From Hymenobacter terrenus (lineage in GTDB: Bacteria; Bacteroidota; Bacteroidia; Cytophagales; Hymenobacteraceae): a DNA stretch of 64,000 nt. The notes beneath the pieces were generated by a model. The model worked only from the letters and a program-made list of their open reading frames with translations. It ran no database searches and was not told the origin of the DNA. Position numbers and translations under genes: made by a program. Position 1 is the stretch's first letter. Each line of letters starts with the position of its first letter. Of this stretch, positions 7,768 to 16,175 are shown one piece after another. The stretch lies in NCBI RefSeq assembly GCF_000972495.1, contig NZ_LATM01000004.1:1-64000 (forward strand). Direction: 5' to 3'.

Positions 7768-8994
7768 ATGTCAGGTATTAACAATGCGCTGCGCGCCGCC
7801 GCCGACCAGTTCGGCACCCCTCTTTACGTATACAATTCGGCGACCATCACCGGTCAGTACGTCAAACTTACCAAGGCCTTTTCGGGGCATAAGACGCGCT
7901 TTTTCTACGCCTGCAAAGCCCTGAGCAATGTGGCCATTCTGCGCCACATTTACAACCTGGGCTCGGGGCTCGACTGCGTGAGCATCAACGAGGTGCGGCT
8001 GGGCCTGCACGCAGGCTTCGAGCCAGAGAATATCCTGTTTACGCCCAATAGCGTGACGTTTGAGGAACTGGTGGAAGCCAAAGACCTGGGGGTTAATCTC
8101 AACATTGATAATATTTCGCTGCTGGAGCGGTTCGGGGCCACGTTTGGCGGCTCCTACCCGGTGTGCGTGCGCCTGAACCCGCACATCGAAGCGGGGGGCA
8201 ATTACAAGATTCAAACGGGTCACATCGACAGCAAGTTTGGCATCAGCATTCACCAGCTGCGGCACCTGGAGCGTGTAGTGAAAGGCACGGGCCTGCACGT
8301 GCGCGGCCTGCACATGCACACGGGCTCCGAAATCAAGGACGTGGGCGTGTTCATGCGGGCGCTGGAAATCCTGTTCGACGCGGCCGGGCGCTTCCCCGAG
8401 CTGGACTTTCTGGACCTCGGCTCGGGCTTCAAAGTACCCTACAAGCCCGGCGATGCGGAAACCGACGTGGCTGCGCTCGGCCAGCAGGTGGCGGCGGCAT
8501 TCCAGACTTTCGAGCAGGAATACGGCCGGCCGCTGGAGTGCTGGTTTGAGCCGGGCAAGTATCTGGTGAGCGAAAGCGGCTACCTGCTGGTGAACGTGGC
8601 CGTGGTGAAGCAAACCACCGCCACGGTATTCGCAGGCGTCAATTCGGGTTTTAACCACCTGATTCGGCCCATGTTCTACGACAGCTACCACCACATCAGC
8701 AACCTGACCAACCCCAAGGGCACGGAACGGCTGTACACGGTGGTGGGCAACATCTGCGAAACCGATACCTTCGCCTGGGACCGGCTGCTGCCAGACATCC
8801 GCGAAAACGACCTGCTGGCTTTCCACAACGCCGGGGCCTACGGCTTCGAGATGAGCAGCAGCTTCAACTCGCGCACCCGGCCCGCCGAGGTACTGCTGGA
8901 CGAAAGCGGCGAACTGCGGCTGATTCGCAAGCGGCAGACGTTCGAAGACTTGCTAGCCGGGCAGGTGGACACGGCGGAAGTAGCGCGGGCATAG
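7768..8994 (+). CDS. lysA: Diaminopimelate decarboxylase
   Basis: 408 residues. PLP enzyme of the alanine racemase fold that decarboxylates meso-diaminopimelate to lysine. The PLP lysine is Lys50 in FFYACKALSN. HMHTGSEI, the DLGSGF loop, WFEPGKYLVSESGYLL and GNICETDTF (catalytic Cys of the partner subunit) are all present. The second ATG, at 7768, was chosen because it follows the -7 element directly. The first, 21 nt upstream, would lie before the expected transcription start. It is a single gene, with a hairpin 80 nt downstream. Confidence 0.93.
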   Translation: MSGINNALRAAADQFGTPLYVYNSATITGQYVKLTKAFSGHKTRFFYACKALSNVAILRHIYNLGSGLDCVSINEVRLGLHAGFEPENILFTPNSVTFEELVEAKDLGVNLNIDNISLLERFGATFGGSYPVCVRLNPHIEAGGNYKIQTGHIDSKFGISIHQLRHLERVVKGTGLHVRGLHMHTGSEIKDVGVFMRALEILFDAAGRFPELDFLDLGSGFKVPYKPGDAETDVAALGQQVAAAFQTFEQEYGRPLECWFEPGKYLVSESGYLLVNVAVVKQTTATVFAGVNSGFNHLIRPMFYDSYHHISNLTNPKGTERLYTVVGNICETDTFAWDRLLPDIRENDLLAFHNAGAYGFEMSSSFNSRTRPAEVLLDESGELRLIRKRQTFEDLLAGQVDTAEVARA

Positions 8995-9075
8995 TCGTCG
9001 TGTTCTAAACTTCGAAGCAGTTCCCCCAAAAGAGCAATTAGTTGGGACCAAACCCAAACTGGTTCAGCGAAAAGG

Positions 9076-9108
9076 GCAGTCAGTTCCCCAAAAAGAGGAA
9101 CTGACTGC
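9076..9108. terminator. Hairpin between convergent lysA and membrane-protein genes
   Basis: GCAGTCAGTTCC (9076-9087) pairs perfectly with 9097-9108 around a 9-nt loop. It lacks a strong T-tract on either side, so it may be a weak terminator or a 3' stabilising structure. Confidence 0.5.
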
Positions 9109-9117
9109 ATGACTACT

Positions 9118-10908
9118 TTATTCGTCAGCTACTTGATAGAGGTAGATATGCCAGTACGACCGGGAGTCTGTAAAATCGGCTAGAGGCTGAAGGCCACTCC
9201 GGATGGGCGTGGCCAACCGGGCGGCGCTCAAAACAAACCGGCCTCCGAGGCGCCGAAATGCCCGGGCATCGAATGCCCAATCCTGCACGGTGCGCTGCGG
9301 AGTACCGGCAACGAGGTAATCGCGGCCCAGCTCGTGCGAAACCAGAAAGCAGCGGTTGCCCCAGGCGTCGAAGTAGGCCCGCAAATCAGCGTCTTTGGCC
9401 AGCTCGCCGGCAATAATCGGCCGGAACCGGTGCTTGTACGACAGCGGGTAGTTGTTCTGGTAGCTGTCGAGGGTATAAAAATCGTTCAGCTGCGCCACGG
9501 CGGGCGCGAGGCCCAGACAGGCAACCCGGTAGCCAGCGGGCGGCAGCCCCGTACGCCGCGCCAGATAGTCCTTAATAGATTGAAATAGGGGAGCGGCCAC
9601 GTAGCGTGCGTAGTTCGGCTCGTGCGGACGCGGGTGCCCGGCCAGTTCCCGCAGGTTGTTGGTCCATTCAGTATTCATGAGCAGGCCTGTGAGCAATTGG
9701 GCAGCCACCAGTGCCATGCATACCGACCGCCGCGCGGGCGGCAATAGGCGCAGGCTCAGGGCCAAGACGCCGAAGCACGCCAATGGGAGCAAAAAGCCCA
9801 GCCGGGTAAGATTGAAGGCGTGCAGCAGGGGCAACTCATGCTGCACGACAGCCACAGCCTGGCGGATGAATCCGCAAAACGCGGCTACTGCTACCAAGCC
9901 TGCCAGCCACGGGGCCAGTTGGCGAGCCGTACGCCACTTGCCCCCGGGGGCCCAGGCCAGGGCGGCCAGCACAGCCAGCGCCATAGTCCCCCGAAAAAAC
10001 TTGCTCGCATGGTATTGTCCCAACACTAGATAGTTCGCCATCAGCCGTAGGCCCGCGCCCAGCCCCGACGGTGCCAGCTGCGTTAAATCGTGCTCGACCC
10101 GATGCGAGACGAACTGCCGGGCCACGAGCAGCGAGTAAAACAACGGCCACTCTACTACCACATCTAGCAGCAAGAGCAGGGCCAGACAGGCTCCTATTCG
10201 CTTGGCCGCCGCTCGCCGGCCGTGCCGGACATCGTAAAGAGTCAGCGCCGCCAATGCCCCCCAGATAAACGGGCCTACCAATACAAACCACGACCACACT
10301 GGAAATACCGCAACAGTCAGCCAGTCCCACCAACGGCCGCGCCCGGCCCGCAAGCGCAGCACGGCCAATAGCAACGCCGGCTGCCCCAGCACGGTCAGCC
10401 CGTAGATTGAATAGGTTGGTAGTGTTGCCCAGGTGAGCGCCAGCCCCGCCGCCAGCCCCCGCCGGCCAGGGCCGGGCAGCCAGCACCGGCGCAACAGGGC
10501 ATACATACCCAGCAGCCCCAATAGCCGCACCAGAGCCTGATGAGCCAGATAAGCCGGAAGCGGTGAGAGCACCCCAAACAGCCAGACCGTTGGGCTTAGA
10601 CCGGGCCGCAAAGCATTGCGTGGCAACCCATTCATAATACTAGGCATCAAGGTACTGAGCCGATAATCTAACGCTACCCGAAACTTATTCAGCAAGTACA
10701 GAATGCTGATTTCGGTGTCGAGATTGTCGTGAATAGTAATGTAGCTATGGTCGCGCAGGAGTGCGAATGGCAGTAAAAAAAGAGCTAATCCAAGCAGAGC
10801 CAGGCGCAGGGGCGGCAAAAGATGGTTACGCTCCTTGATTGCATTTAACAGAAGAAAGCGTGGCCTTTTGGCTGCTGGAAGGCGAACCAGCGTGCCGGGG
10901 AACTTCAT
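9118..10908 (-). CDS. Large polytopic membrane protein (DUF6044/YkoS-like)
   Basis: 596 residues with about 10-12 hydrophobic segments between residues 20 and 415, then a soluble C-terminal part of about 180 residues. The periplasmic loop after the first helix carries ITIHDNLDTEISILYLL, which recalls the acidic loop motif of GT-C glycosyltransferases and of the YkoS/DUF6044 family. That match is from memory and not certain. The ATG at 10908 was chosen over an upstream TTG. It is in the same orientation as the glycosyltransferase gene 213 nt upstream, so both may act on one envelope glycan. Substrate unknown. Confidence 0.7.
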   Translation of the reverse strand: MKFPGTLVRLPAAKRPRFLLLNAIKERNHLLPPLRLALLGLALFLLPFALLRDHSYITIHDNLDTEISILYLLNKFRVALDYRLSTLMPSIMNGLPRNALRPGLSPTVWLFGVLSPLPAYLAHQALVRLLGLLGMYALLRRCWLPGPGRRGLAAGLALTWATLPTYSIYGLTVLGQPALLLAVLRLRAGRGRWWDWLTVAVFPVWSWFVLVGPFIWGALAALTLYDVRHGRRAAAKRIGACLALLLLLDVVVEWPLFYSLLVARQFVSHRVEHDLTQLAPSGLGAGLRLMANYLVLGQYHASKFFRGTMALAVLAALAWAPGGKWRTARQLAPWLAGLVAVAAFCGFIRQAVAVVQHELPLLHAFNLTRLGFLLPLACFGVLALSLRLLPPARRSVCMALVAAQLLTGLLMNTEWTNNLRELAGHPRPHEPNYARYVAAPLFQSIKDYLARRTGLPPAGYRVACLGLAPAVAQLNDFYTLDSYQNNYPLSYKHRFRPIIAGELAKDADLRAYFDAWGNRCFLVSHELGRDYLVAGTPQRTVQDWAFDARAFRRLGGRFVLSAARLATPIRSGLQPLADFTDSRSYWHIYLYQVADE

Positions 10909-11121
10909 GGAATGAGCTTTCAAAGCAAAAGAGATTCATACAGGCCCGTAAAGGTCATCAATCATGACGGTTCTGAGGGGGCAGCACTCCAAAGGGCCCT
11001 AAAGGCCTACAGGGCGGGCATGGCCCTGCGATACTCAAATCCCTATCAGCAAGAAAGATACTACATGTAGCGAATGTAGTACACCCGCGACTGACGCGGA
11101 CTGACCTGAGCCACGAGGATG

Positions 11122-12636
11122 CTATCGCGCCAGCACGCCCATCGGTGCTCCGGCCGTTGCAGCGGGCCGCCGAGCTACTATTTGAAGGTAATAACAAGGA
11201 CCTATTGCCGCCAATTGCTTCACTACGTAGTGTTGTTGCAGACGTGCCGCGTACTTATCGACGCAGACAAAAACCTTTTCGCCGGGCTGCAACTGGCGCA
11301 GATGGGCCGGGGTAAGGGTCAGCGCACGGTAAGGCCGATGGGCGGCATCCCAGGGCAACAGGTAGAAGTGGAGTGAGGCGTTGTAGCGCTCGTAGAGAAT
11401 CGTCAGGCGCTCATTAGATGGGTGCAGACGAGCCACTTCGGGCAGGTGGTGCGCGTAGCGGGCCTGAAAGTTCTTGGCTTCATCTTGCGCCTTACTGTGG
11501 AGCGCGAGCAACAAGTAGCTACCCGCGCCGGTGAAAAGTAAAGCCGTAGCCGCAGTAACGATGACAGGGGACCAACGCGCCCGGGCCCACCGGATGCTGG
11601 CTGCCAGCCCCAACGCCGCCAGCAGCGAAGTGAACGGAAACAGCGGGGTGCTATACCAGGCCAGCCGCGAGCGGGCCACCGAAATTAGCAGCAGCCCCAG
11701 CCCCACGTAAACCGCCGCAAACCGAGTGAATTCGCGCCGCACCGGCTCCGGTTCTCGCAGGCCTTGGTAAATGCCCAGCACCAGCCACACCACCCAGACT
11801 CCTGACCCGAGCACCAGCCATAGCAGATAAAACCACCACGGGTTATCACTATTGATAATGAGTTGCGTGTATCGGCCCGCCCAGTCGTTGTACCAAGTGG
11901 CGGCCAGATAGCCCGGGCCTGCCGCCTCACGCAGCCAGTAGAATGCCAGCAACGGCAGGACTGCCGCTACCGCGGCCCCATAAAGCGCTGGCTGGCGCCA
12001 ACGCGGCTGCCAAATGGGCCAGAGCAGAGCCATTGCCAAGCCGGGCAATGGCAGTACGGCCGCAGCGCACTTGGTAAGCAGCGCCAACGCCTCAAACCCA
12101 GCGGCCAGCCACAAATAGCGGGGCTGGTTGGTGCGCAACCACGTGAAAAAAGCCAGGCCCAAGCCCGTGAGCCAACAGGTAAGTAGGGCGTCATAATCAG
12201 CGGTGCGGGCCATGTGCAGCCAGTTGAACCCCTTGCTGGTAACCAGGATGAGCGCGGCCAGCGCCCCCAGCTTCCAGCTGCGTAATACCCGGCCGGCGAA
12301 ATAGTACAGCAGCATTGCAGTAGCCACCGAAGCCACCATAGAAGGCAACCGCACACTGAATTCGGAGATACCCAGAACCCTGATGCTCAGAGCTTGCAGC
12401 CAGATAAGCAGCGGGGGCTTAGTGTTCCAGAGGTCGGGCAGGCCCCGGTAGTACGTCACGAGCCAGTCGCCGCGCCGGGCCATTGCTACGGCATTCAGAG
12501 CCAGACGGGCCTCGTCATAGTTGAGCAGCGAAAGTTCCCAGGTGCCCCAGGTAAGGGCCAGTACCACAACGAGGAACAGGATAATGGTCTGCCAGAAACG
12601 GGGAAAAGACTGGGGCAAGCGAGAAGCGGCGGACAC
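11122..12636 (-). CDS. GT-C glycosyltransferase (ArnT/PMT_2-like)
   Basis: About 504 residues. The first membrane helix is followed by the periplasmic loop LNYDEARLALNA, where the Asp-Glu pair is the expected metal/substrate site of polyprenyl-phosphate-sugar transferases. YYRGLPDLWNTKPPLLIWLQ is the second conserved loop (W-N-T-K-P-P-L). About 11 membrane segments follow, then a soluble C-terminal domain from about residue 390. It likely transfers a sugar from a polyprenyl phosphate to a lipid or glycan on the outer face of the inner membrane; the acceptor is unknown. No ATG is near the start; GTG (12636) or the adjacent TTG (12639) must serve. Confidence 0.85.
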   Translation of the reverse strand: MSAASRLPQSFPRFWQTIILFLVVVLALTWGTWELSLLNYDEARLALNAVAMARRGDWLVTYYRGLPDLWNTKPPLLIWLQALSIRVLGISEFSVRLPSMVASVATAMLLYYFAGRVLRSWKLGALAALILVTSKGFNWLHMARTADYDALLTCWLTGLGLAFFTWLRTNQPRYLWLAAGFEALALLTKCAAAVLPLPGLAMALLWPIWQPRWRQPALYGAAVAAVLPLLAFYWLREAAGPGYLAATWYNDWAGRYTQLIINSDNPWWFYLLWLVLGSGVWVVWLVLGIYQGLREPEPVRREFTRFAAVYVGLGLLLISVARSRLAWYSTPLFPFTSLLAALGLAASIRWARARWSPVIVTAATALLFTGAGSYLLLALHSKAQDEAKNFQARYAHHLPEVARLHPSNERLTILYERYNASLHFYLLPWDAAHRPYRALTLTPAHLRQLQPGEKVFVCVDKYAARLQQHYVVKQLAAIGPCYYLQIVARRPAATAGAPMGVLAR

Positions 12637-12962
12637 CAAGCGAGGGCAAGTTGAAGGAGGGTATTGCTAGATTTTACTGCGCGCGCAGTTAGGCCAGGGC
12701 CAATTGCAGGCGCTGGTGGGGTAGCGGTAGTGGTTGGTTAGGAAGAAAGGCTGCCTTTATCGGAAGTGCGGCGGCCAGACCCGGATATAGGGCAGGGCGA
12801 CTTGAAAGCAAGGCGGTTATGCTCGTCTTACTAGAAACATGACTTGTTTATATACCCGGGGTGACCGGCGTACTTCTTCTATTTTTGGCAGACGCAATAG
12901 GCCTGGTTTTAGAGGGGCTGTTCTTGCTCACTCGCTTCGTGAGCTTTGCATTAATTGGAATA

Positions 12963-13046
12963 ATGAAAGCGGTGAGTCCGAATACGGCTTCACTGGCGAT
13001 TTTAGCGGTACTCACTAGCTGTGCGACAACACGGGTTGGCACCTAG
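12963..13046 (+). CDS. Possible 27-residue lipoprotein-like peptide
   Basis: The frame from ATG 12963 gives a 27-residue peptide with a basic start, a hydrophobic core and the lipobox-like ending LAVLTSCATTRVG. This resembles the very small entericidin-type lipoproteins. A longer version could start at GTG 12861 (61 residues). There is no clear promoter, so this may be chance. Confidence 0.25.
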   Translation: MKAVSPNTASLAILAVLTSCATTRVGT

Positions 13047-13244
13047 CCTAAATCGGGGTTGTTGCTGGCATCTTTTGACCAGAATAAGCACGTTGTTTTG
13101 ATGAATAAAGCGCATGAAAAGGAGCACTGGTAAAGGCACAACCTGGAAACCCCCGGGCTACTAAATAGCCTCGAAGCAACCTGTTAACGCCTAGACCAGC
13201 GGACCTAGTGAAAGGCTGCTGTAATCAGTAAAACTTTTTTGGCG

Positions 13245-13280
13245 CGGCCTATTGGGCTTGTAAGCAAGCTCAATAGGCCG
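13245..13280. repeat. 16-bp inverted repeat
   Basis: CGGCCTATTGGGCTTG (13245-13260) pairs with 13265-13280 around TAAG, with one mismatch. T-runs lie on the wrong side for an intrinsic terminator in either direction. It may be an mRNA 3'-end structure or a protein-binding site. Confidence 0.5.
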
Positions 13281-13340
13281 CTGGCCGGGTCTGCGACGGT
13301 TGTTGAGCTGCACTACGCTAGAATCGGACCCACCCATTAA

Positions 13341-14075
13341 CTAAAAAGCAAAGCCGGCCCGCACAGCAATTCGCTCGAAGACAACGCGCTCGGGCGCCAC
13401 GTTGTCGCGGGTGAGAGTGGTCCGCTGGGTGCGGTAGGCCAGGCTCACGAGAAAGCCGGTATTGTTATTGAATAATACTTTCATGCCCACACCAGCGGCC
13501 CAGAGCGAGCCGCCTTCGTAGGTAACGGGCTGACTAAGATTGTTGTCCTTGCCGGTGATGTTGAAGCCGTAACCGGCGTCGAGGAAATAGAAAGGTAAAA
13601 GCGTGCCGCGGCGGGTGAAGTCCCCGCGCAGGCTGGCAAATACCGGCACCAGGCTCTGGGTAGCGTAGAGGTCGGCGCCCACACCCAGGCCGGCAAATAC
13701 CCACTGATTGAACTTGTAGCCGTTCACGGTTTGGAACGAGAACGCCGAGGTATTGACGGAACTGCTGGTGTTGCGGCCAGCCAGGGCACCCAGCTCGGTG
13801 AAATGCCCGAAGCCACGGACTTTATAGGCGACGTTCAGGTTGTGGGCCGGGGGAATGGGCTGCTGCCGCATGGAATCGATTTCGGCCTGACGAAACGCGA
13901 ACTCATTACGGTCGGCGGTTTGCAGCCGAATAGGGTCAGCGGTGGGCGCGCTGAGCAATTGGCCGTGCAACACCCAGCCGTTTTTCAGGTGCAGCACTTG
14001 TTCGGTGGCGTGTTGGGCAGTGGCTTGTTCGAGGCTCAGCAGTAGCAGCGCGCTCAAGAAGAGGAGTCGAATCAT
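13341..14075 (-). CDS. Secreted/outer-membrane beta-barrel-type protein of unknown function
   Basis: 244 residues. Signal peptide MIRLLFLSALLLLSLEQATAQ, cleaved after Ala-Gln. A short domain follows (about 25-70, LHLKNGWVLHGQLLS.., resembling the RNA-chaperone-like or DUF-type beta fold seen before barrels). After about residue 80 come alternating hydrophobic strands ending in an aromatic residue, RIAVRAGFAF, the usual C-terminal signal of outer-membrane barrels. The start at 14075 was chosen because it begins the signal peptide. It is a single gene between two hairpins. Function unknown. Confidence 0.7.
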   Translation of the reverse strand: MIRLLFLSALLLLSLEQATAQHATEQVLHLKNGWVLHGQLLSAPTADPIRLQTADRNEFAFRQAEIDSMRQQPIPPAHNLNVAYKVRGFGHFTELGALAGRNTSSSVNTSAFSFQTVNGYKFNQWVFAGLGVGADLYATQSLVPVFASLRGDFTRRGTLLPFYFLDAGYGFNITGKDNNLSQPVTYEGGSLWAAGVGMKVLFNNNTGFLVSLAYRTQRTTLTRDNVAPERVVFERIAVRAGFAF

Positions 14076-14175
14076 AGCAGCAGAAGTCAAGCAATGAAGT
14101 GTGGCAGTCAACCACAGCAGCTAGCTTGGGACTGTCCAATTAATTGACAAAAGAACATCACACTGAACAGTTAAC

Positions 14176-14232
14176 AAAAGAAGGTCCTGCTCAGCCGGCG
14201 TCCGTGGAGCTAGCTGAGCAGGACCTTCTTTT
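14176..14232. terminator. Strong bidirectional terminator
   Basis: AAAAGAAGGTCCTGCTCAGC (14176-14195) is perfectly complementary to 14213-14232 around a 17-nt loop. The A- and T-rich ends flank the 20-bp stem on both sides. On the minus strand it follows the LytTR regulator gene and insulates it from the 13341-14075 gene. Confidence 0.85.
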
Positions 14233-14275
14233 GGAACAGGCTGACCTTACTATTGATAACCAGCTGGCCCCGGTG

Positions 14276-15046
14276 TTATTGGTCGAGCCAGGCCTTAAAC
14301 TCGGGAACTCGCTCGCGGCTGATGATGACTTCGGTGAATGGCGAGGGCAGCAGCAGCACCCGCAGCCGGCTCCCGGCATAAGTGCGGATGTCTTTCACGG
14401 CGGCCAGGCTAACGAGGTACTTGCGGTTGAGGCGGAAAAACTGGCGCGGGTCGAGCAGGGCTTCCAGCTGTTCGAGGGTGTAGTCGACGAGGAAGCGCCG
14501 CTGGTCAAGGCCCATGAGGTGCACAAATTTGCCATCGGCGCAGAAGAAGGCAATTTCCTCGGTGGTTTTGAACTGGAGCCGGTCGTTGTTACGGGCCAGA
14601 AAACGGGTTTTGTAGGGTTTCTGGAACTGCTGAAATACCTCCGTCAGTTGGCGCAAGTTCACTTCGGGCGCCGGCGGGGCCGCGTAGCTGGTGGTCAGCA
14701 GGCGCAGTTTTTCCAAGGCTCGGTGCAGGTCGGCGTAGGCAATGGGCTTGAGCAGGTAGTCGATGCTCGTGACTTGGAATGCCTGGATGGCGTACTGGTC
14801 GTAGGCCGTGGTAAAGATGATGGGGCAGCGGATTTCAACCTTTTGAAAGATATCGAAGCACAGACCGTCGGCCAGTTGCACATCGAGCAGCACCAGGCGG
14901 GGCGGCGGATTGTTGCCGAACCAGTGCACGGAATCTTCCACCGAGTCGAGGCGTTCGACTACCCGAATGGAGGTGTCGTAGCGGTTGAGCAGGGCTACCA
15001 GGCCATCGGCGGCCACGGCTTCGTCTTCGATGAGCACAACGTCCAT
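14276..15046 (-). CDS. LytTR-family response regulator
   Basis: 256 residues. REC domain (about 1-120) with phospho-acceptor Asp55 in LVLLDVQLADG, the acidic pocket IEDE at 6-9 and Lys in YLLKPIAY. A linker leads to a LytTR DNA-binding domain (about 150-250; KFVHLMGLDQRRFLVDYTLEQLE, FFRLNRKYLVSLAAVKDI). It is a transcription factor that binds paired direct repeats. The gene lies 8 nt after its sensor kinase gene, clearly one operon. Possible targets include the neighbouring fasciclin gene, whose upstream region carries a direct repeat of suitable spacing. Confidence 0.94.
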   Translation of the reverse strand: MDVVLIEDEAVAADGLVALLNRYDTSIRVVERLDSVEDSVHWFGNNPPPRLVLLDVQLADGLCFDIFQKVEIRCPIIFTTAYDQYAIQAFQVTSIDYLLKPIAYADLHRALEKLRLLTTSYAAPPAPEVNLRQLTEVFQQFQKPYKTRFLARNNDRLQFKTTEEIAFFCADGKFVHLMGLDQRRFLVDYTLEQLEALLDPRQFFRLNRKYLVSLAAVKDIRTYAGSRLRVLLLPSPFTEVIISRERVPEFKAWLDQ

Positions 15047-15054
15047 GGACGGTA

Positions 15055-16092
15055 TCAGGGGTTGAGGTTGAGCAAGGGCAGCCGGACGGTGAAGTTGGTA
15101 GCATCAGCTTCTACTTCCACGGGCAGCGTGCTAATAAAGCCGTAGCGGCGCCGGATGTTCTCCAGACCCAGGTTGGTGGAAGGCTCCACGGCCAGCTTGG
15201 GTTGCAGGGTGTTGCGCACCACCAACTGCTCGTAGTTGGGCGTGGCAAACACCTCAATCAACAGCGGCCGGTTGCGGGAGCTGACGTTGTGCTTGAGAGC
15301 GTTTTCGAGCAGCATTTGCAGGGCCACGGGCACGGTATAGCGCGTGCGCAGGGCATCGGGCACGGTAATTTCAATGCGCAGACTGTCCCGGAAGCGGGCC
15401 CGTAGCAAGTAGGCGTACGACTCCATAAACTCCAGCTCGGAAGCCACTTCCACTACTTCCTTTTCCTGGTTTTGCAGTACGTAGCGGTATACTTTGGAAA
15501 GCTGCTGCAAGAACTCGCTGGCTTGGTTGACGTCCTGGTAGAGTAAAGTCGATAGTACGTTCAGGTTATTGAACAGAAAGTGTGGGTTTACCTGGTCCTT
15601 TAGAGACTGGAACTGGGCTTGCAGGCTGATTTTTTTGTGCTGCTCGGCCTCGACCTGGCTTAGGCGCAACTCCCGCATAAAAAACAGTCCCGTATTTATT
15701 GTATTCAGAAACAGATTGATGCGAAAGCCTACCGCCAGTATCAGCTTCAGGCCGAGCTGCAACTTGCCGGGTGGCAACGGCTGCACGTAGCGGCCCAGCA
15801 GCAGCGCGGGCCCGCCTACTACGACCAGCGTGAGTGGCAGGCTCAACAAAAAAGCCAGCAGTAATGGGTGCAGACGCCAGTTCACGGCCCGGCTAATGGT
15901 TGGCAAAGCCAGCTCAATCAGCCGGTTTCCTTCCCATATCAGCACCACGCACACCACAAATAATAGCAGCACGTATCCATTCGCCACCGGCAGCCCATAG
16001 TATGGGAGAGCCTCCATCAGCAGCACGTTCACAAAGGTGTAAACGGCTAGCCCCAGCATGTATACGTACCGCAAACGAAGGGAGAATAGCAT
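15055..16092 (-). CDS. LytS/YehU-type sensor histidine kinase
   Basis: 345 residues. Four membrane helices in the first 140 residues form a membrane-embedded sensor without a large periplasmic domain. A coiled segment is followed by the His_kinase domain, with the phospho-acceptor in FQSLKDQVNPHFLFNNLNVLS and an ATPase domain with ALKHNVS and NLGLENIRRRYG. It phosphorylates the LytTR regulator encoded directly downstream. The signal is unknown. Confidence 0.94.
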   Translation of the reverse strand: MLFSLRLRYVYMLGLAVYTFVNVLLMEALPYYGLPVANGYVLLLFVVCVVLIWEGNRLIELALPTISRAVNWRLHPLLLAFLLSLPLTLVVVGGPALLLGRYVQPLPPGKLQLGLKLILAVGFRINLFLNTINTGLFFMRELRLSQVEAEQHKKISLQAQFQSLKDQVNPHFLFNNLNVLSTLLYQDVNQASEFLQQLSKVYRYVLQNQEKEVVEVASELEFMESYAYLLRARFRDSLRIEITVPDALRTRYTVPVALQMLLENALKHNVSSRNRPLLIEVFATPNYEQLVVRNTLQPKLAVEPSTNLGLENIRRRYGFISTLPVEVEADATNFTVRLPLLNLNP

Positions 16093-16122
16093 GGCGAGTG
16101 AAGAGTAGCTGGAAAACTACAT

Positions 16123-16161
16123 AAAAAAAGCCCACCCCTAGCTCACGCCGGGGGTGGGCTT
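16123..16161 (-). terminator. Terminator of the fasciclin gene
   Basis: AAGCCCACCCC (16128-16138) pairs perfectly with 16151-16161. On the minus strand the stem is followed by seven T (16123-16129). It separates the fasciclin gene from the downstream two-component operon. Confidence 0.85.
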
Positions 16162-16175
16162 CATTTACACGATGA

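Larger units (their letters stand above)
12637..13340. other. 704-nt gap with little coding potential
   Basis: Contains one possible lipoprotein-like mini-ORF (12963-13046) and a 16-bp inverted repeat (13245-13280), both listed. Nothing else with coding character or a recognised RNA fold was found. Confidence 0.5.

Noticed and set aside
13245..13280. The 16-bp inverted repeat as an intrinsic terminator
   Set aside because: The T-run is on the 5' side in both reading directions, so it lacks the terminator layout.
14144..15145. A 333-codon plus-strand open frame opposite the LytTR regulator
   Set aside because: Antisense of a clear REC-LytTR gene, starting inside the terminator hairpin; the composition mirrors the real gene.
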